DNA of 64,000 nucleotides from Acidipropionibacterium timonense (lineage in GTDB: Bacteria > Actinomycetota > Actinomycetes > Propionibacteriales > Propionibacteriaceae), in contig NZ_LR027558.1 in NCBI RefSeq assembly GCF_900605005.1, forward strand, positions 1,291,674-1,355,673, given 5' to 3'. The notes under the pieces are model-generated. The model ran no database searches, was not told the origin of the DNA, and worked only from the letters and a program-made list of their open reading frames with translations. Position numbers and translations under genes: made by a program. The stretch's first letter is position 1, and each line of letters opens with the position of its first letter. Positions 62,565-64,000 of the stretch are shown here, in pieces.

Positions 62565-62686
62565 TGTGACTTGACTGTGTGAGAGTCTGCTGTAGTTGGC
62601 CTGTGGGGCCGGGGTGCGTGGGGGGAGGACCCTGCGCGAGGATCGGAGTGTCTTAAGTCCCGTCCTCGTGAATCGCAAGGCCCTCC

Positions 62687-63994
62687 ATGAACCACGCTAC
62701 CTTCAGCACCCCCGACCTGACCACATTCGCCCGTCTCGACGAACTCGGTCTGGAGGTCACCGGCCAGCTGATCAGTGACGAGGAGACGGTCCTGGCCTGC
62801 CGGGTCGTCGCCCCCGACGACTGGTGCCACTGGTGCGGATGCCAGGGGGTCCCTCGTGACACGGTGATCCGCCGGCTGGCCCATACCCCGATGGGCCACC
62901 GGCCCACGATCCTTCAGATCCGGGTACGCCGGTACCGGTGCACCGGCTGCGGACACGTGTGGCGCCAGAACACCGACCAGGCCGCCCAGGCCAGGGCGAA
63001 ACTGTCGCGGGGAGGGCTGGCCTGGGCACTGGAGGGCCTGGTGCTCGATCACCTGCCGGTCTCCCGTATCGCCGCTGGTCTGGGGGTGGACTGGACCACC
63101 GCCAACGATGCGGTGCTGGCCGAGGGCACCCGCCGGCTCATCGACGACCCGCACCGCTTCGAGGGCGTGGAGGTCATCGGGGTCGACGAGCACGTGTGGC
63201 GCCACACCAGCCGTGGTGACAAGTACGTCACCGTGATCATCGACCTGACACCGCTTCGCGACGGCACCGGGGCCTCCCGGCTGCTCGACATGGTGGCGGG
63301 ACGTTCCAAGAAGGTGTTCAAGACCTGGCTGGCCGGCCGCGACCAGGCCTGGCGCGACCGCATCCAGATCGTGGCGATGGACGGGTTCACCGGCTTCAAG
63401 ACCGCAGCCGCCGAAGAACTCCCGGCCGCGGTCGAGGTCGTGGATCCGTTTCACGTCGTGCAGCTCGCCGGCGACCAGCTCGATGTCACCCGCCAACGCA
63501 TCCAGCAGGACACCACGGGCCATCGGGGCCGGGCGGGCGACCCCCTGCTCGGGGTCAGGCTGACCCTGCACACGGGCCGGGACCCGCTCACCGACCGGCA
63601 GGCCGCCCGCCTGGAACAGGTGTTCGCCGCCGACGCCCACGCCCCGGTCCAGGTCACCTGGGCGGTCTACCAAGAGATCGTGGCCGCCTACCGCGCCGAG
63701 AACCGTGCCGAGGGCAGACGCATCATGGCCCACCTCATCGACGCGATCGCCACCAAAGTCCCGAAGGCCCTGCCCGAAGTGGTCACCCTGGGCCACACCC
63801 TGAAGAAGAGAGCCGCCGACATCCTGGCCTACTTCGACCACCCCGGGACCTCGAACGGGCCCAGTGAAGCCATCAACGGCAGACTCGAACACCTCCGCGG
63901 CATCGCCCTGGGATTCCGCAACCTCACCCACTACATCACCAGATCACTCCTGGAGACCGGAGGATTCAGACCCCGACTACACCCTGGATCCTGA
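62687..63994 (+). CDS. ISL3-family DDE transposase
   Basis: A 435-residue transposase. The N-terminal zinc-ribbon is WCHWCGCQG (about residue 46) plus YRCTGCGHVW (about 83-92). A helix-turn-helix segment with LPVSRIAAGLGVDWTTANDAV follows near 122. The DDE catalytic acids lie in EVIGVDEHVW (about 165), IVAMDGFTGF (about 227) and NGPSEAINGRLEHLRGIALGFRN near 388. The frame is intact, so the element could still move. The stop lies inside the right terminal repeat. The start ATG at 62687 has no clear Shine-Dalgarno; it follows CAAGGCCCTCC. Confidence 0.95.
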   Translation: MNHATFSTPDLTTFARLDELGLEVTGQLISDEETVLACRVVAPDDWCHWCGCQGVPRDTVIRRLAHTPMGHRPTILQIRVRRYRCTGCGHVWRQNTDQAAQARAKLSRGGLAWALEGLVLDHLPVSRIAAGLGVDWTTANDAVLAEGTRRLIDDPHRFEGVEVIGVDEHVWRHTSRGDKYVTVIIDLTPLRDGTGASRLLDMVAGRSKKVFKTWLAGRDQAWRDRIQIVAMDGFTGFKTAAAEELPAAVEVVDPFHVVQLAGDQLDVTRQRIQQDTTGHRGRAGDPLLGVRLTLHTGRDPLTDRQAARLEQVFAADAHAPVQVTWAVYQEIVAAYRAENRAEGRRIMAHLIDAIATKVPKALPEVVTLGHTLKKRAADILAYFDHPGTSNGPSEAINGRLEHLRGIALGFRNLTHYITRSLLETGGFRPRLHPGS

Positions 63995-64000
63995 AGAGCC
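63976..64000 (-). repeat. right terminal inverted repeat of the ISL3 element
   Basis: ACTACACCCTGGATCCTGAA followed by GAGCC, the exact 25-base inverse of the left end, finishing at the last base of the window. Confidence 0.92.

Larger units (their letters stand above)
62540..64000 (+). mobile_element. complete ISL3-family insertion sequence (1461 bp)
   Basis: The element is bounded by 25-base perfect inverted repeats and contains one transposase gene in the plus direction. Its right end is the final base of the window. ISL3 elements usually duplicate 8 bases at the target; the left flank is GGTAAGCC, but the right flank is out of view, so duplication cannot be checked. It interrupts the Tat-secreted protein gene. 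Confidence 0.92.

Overview
The window is very GC-rich actinobacterial chromosome. The gene set points to a member of the Propionibacteriaceae or a close relative: a methylmalonyl-CoA epimerase-like gene, a PduO-type cobalamin adenosyltransferase, a GTP-dependent PEP carboxykinase, a Kgd-type 2-oxoglutarate enzyme, NucS, WhiB1, PdtaS and DUF2550/DUF6104 proteins. The genus is an inference; no 16S gene is present.

Layout. Positions 1-1036: end of a sugar phosphorylase operon (GH65 enzyme and beta-phosphoglucomutase-like HAD). Positions 1111-34371: a long core block whose content and order recall the mycobacterial lysA-thrA-thrC-thrB-rho-rpmE-prfA-prmC-sua5-wecA-atp region, with DUF2550, adenosyltransferase, nucS, epimerase and thioredoxin-like neighbours. 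Inserted in it are accessory genes: an acetolactate synthase-like enzyme with a decayed oxidoreductase, a VIT1-type transporter, a cyclophilin lipoprotein and an alpha/beta hydrolase. Positions 34534-40308: tRNA-Arg(CCG), a GT87-like membrane glycosyltransferase, kgd and a DUF6104 protein. Positions 40316-47307: a second conserved block, whiB1-pdtaS-bL37-rsrA-sigH-doxX-aroA-rsgA. Positions 47308-48326: about 1 kb of gene-free DNA filled with palindrome-centred repeats. Positions 48327-61197: S10 peptidase, HisN-like phosphatase, SerA, a complete oligopeptide ABC operon, a second repeat locus, a broken MFS gene, pckA and initiator tRNA. Positions 61461-64000: a Tat-secreted protein gene broken by a stop codon and then by a complete ISL3-family element, whose right end coincides with the last base of the window.

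How it works together. The window joins energy metabolism (ATP synthase, Kgd, PckA), aspartate-family and aromatic amino-acid synthesis, translation termination and modification, and two stress circuits (WhiB1/PdtaS and SigH/RsrA). Three CRP/GlxR-like palindromes lie upstream of the atp operon, kgd and whiB1, suggesting one regulator of respiration. Many monocistronic or first genes have a TAnnnT -10 box 6-8 bases before the start codon and no Shine-Dalgarno, so leaderless transcripts look common. The sigH upstream region has both a SigH/SigR-type promoter and a leaderless housekeeping promoter, which would give two protein isoforms.

The most unusual material is a dispersed family of intergenic repeats (7580-7632, 47515-48275, 57253-57480). 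Half-elements with a 41-63 base period sit around palindromic cores and point outward on both sides. I do not recognise this family. Three genes show recent decay (9159-9698, 57544-58881, 61461-62539).
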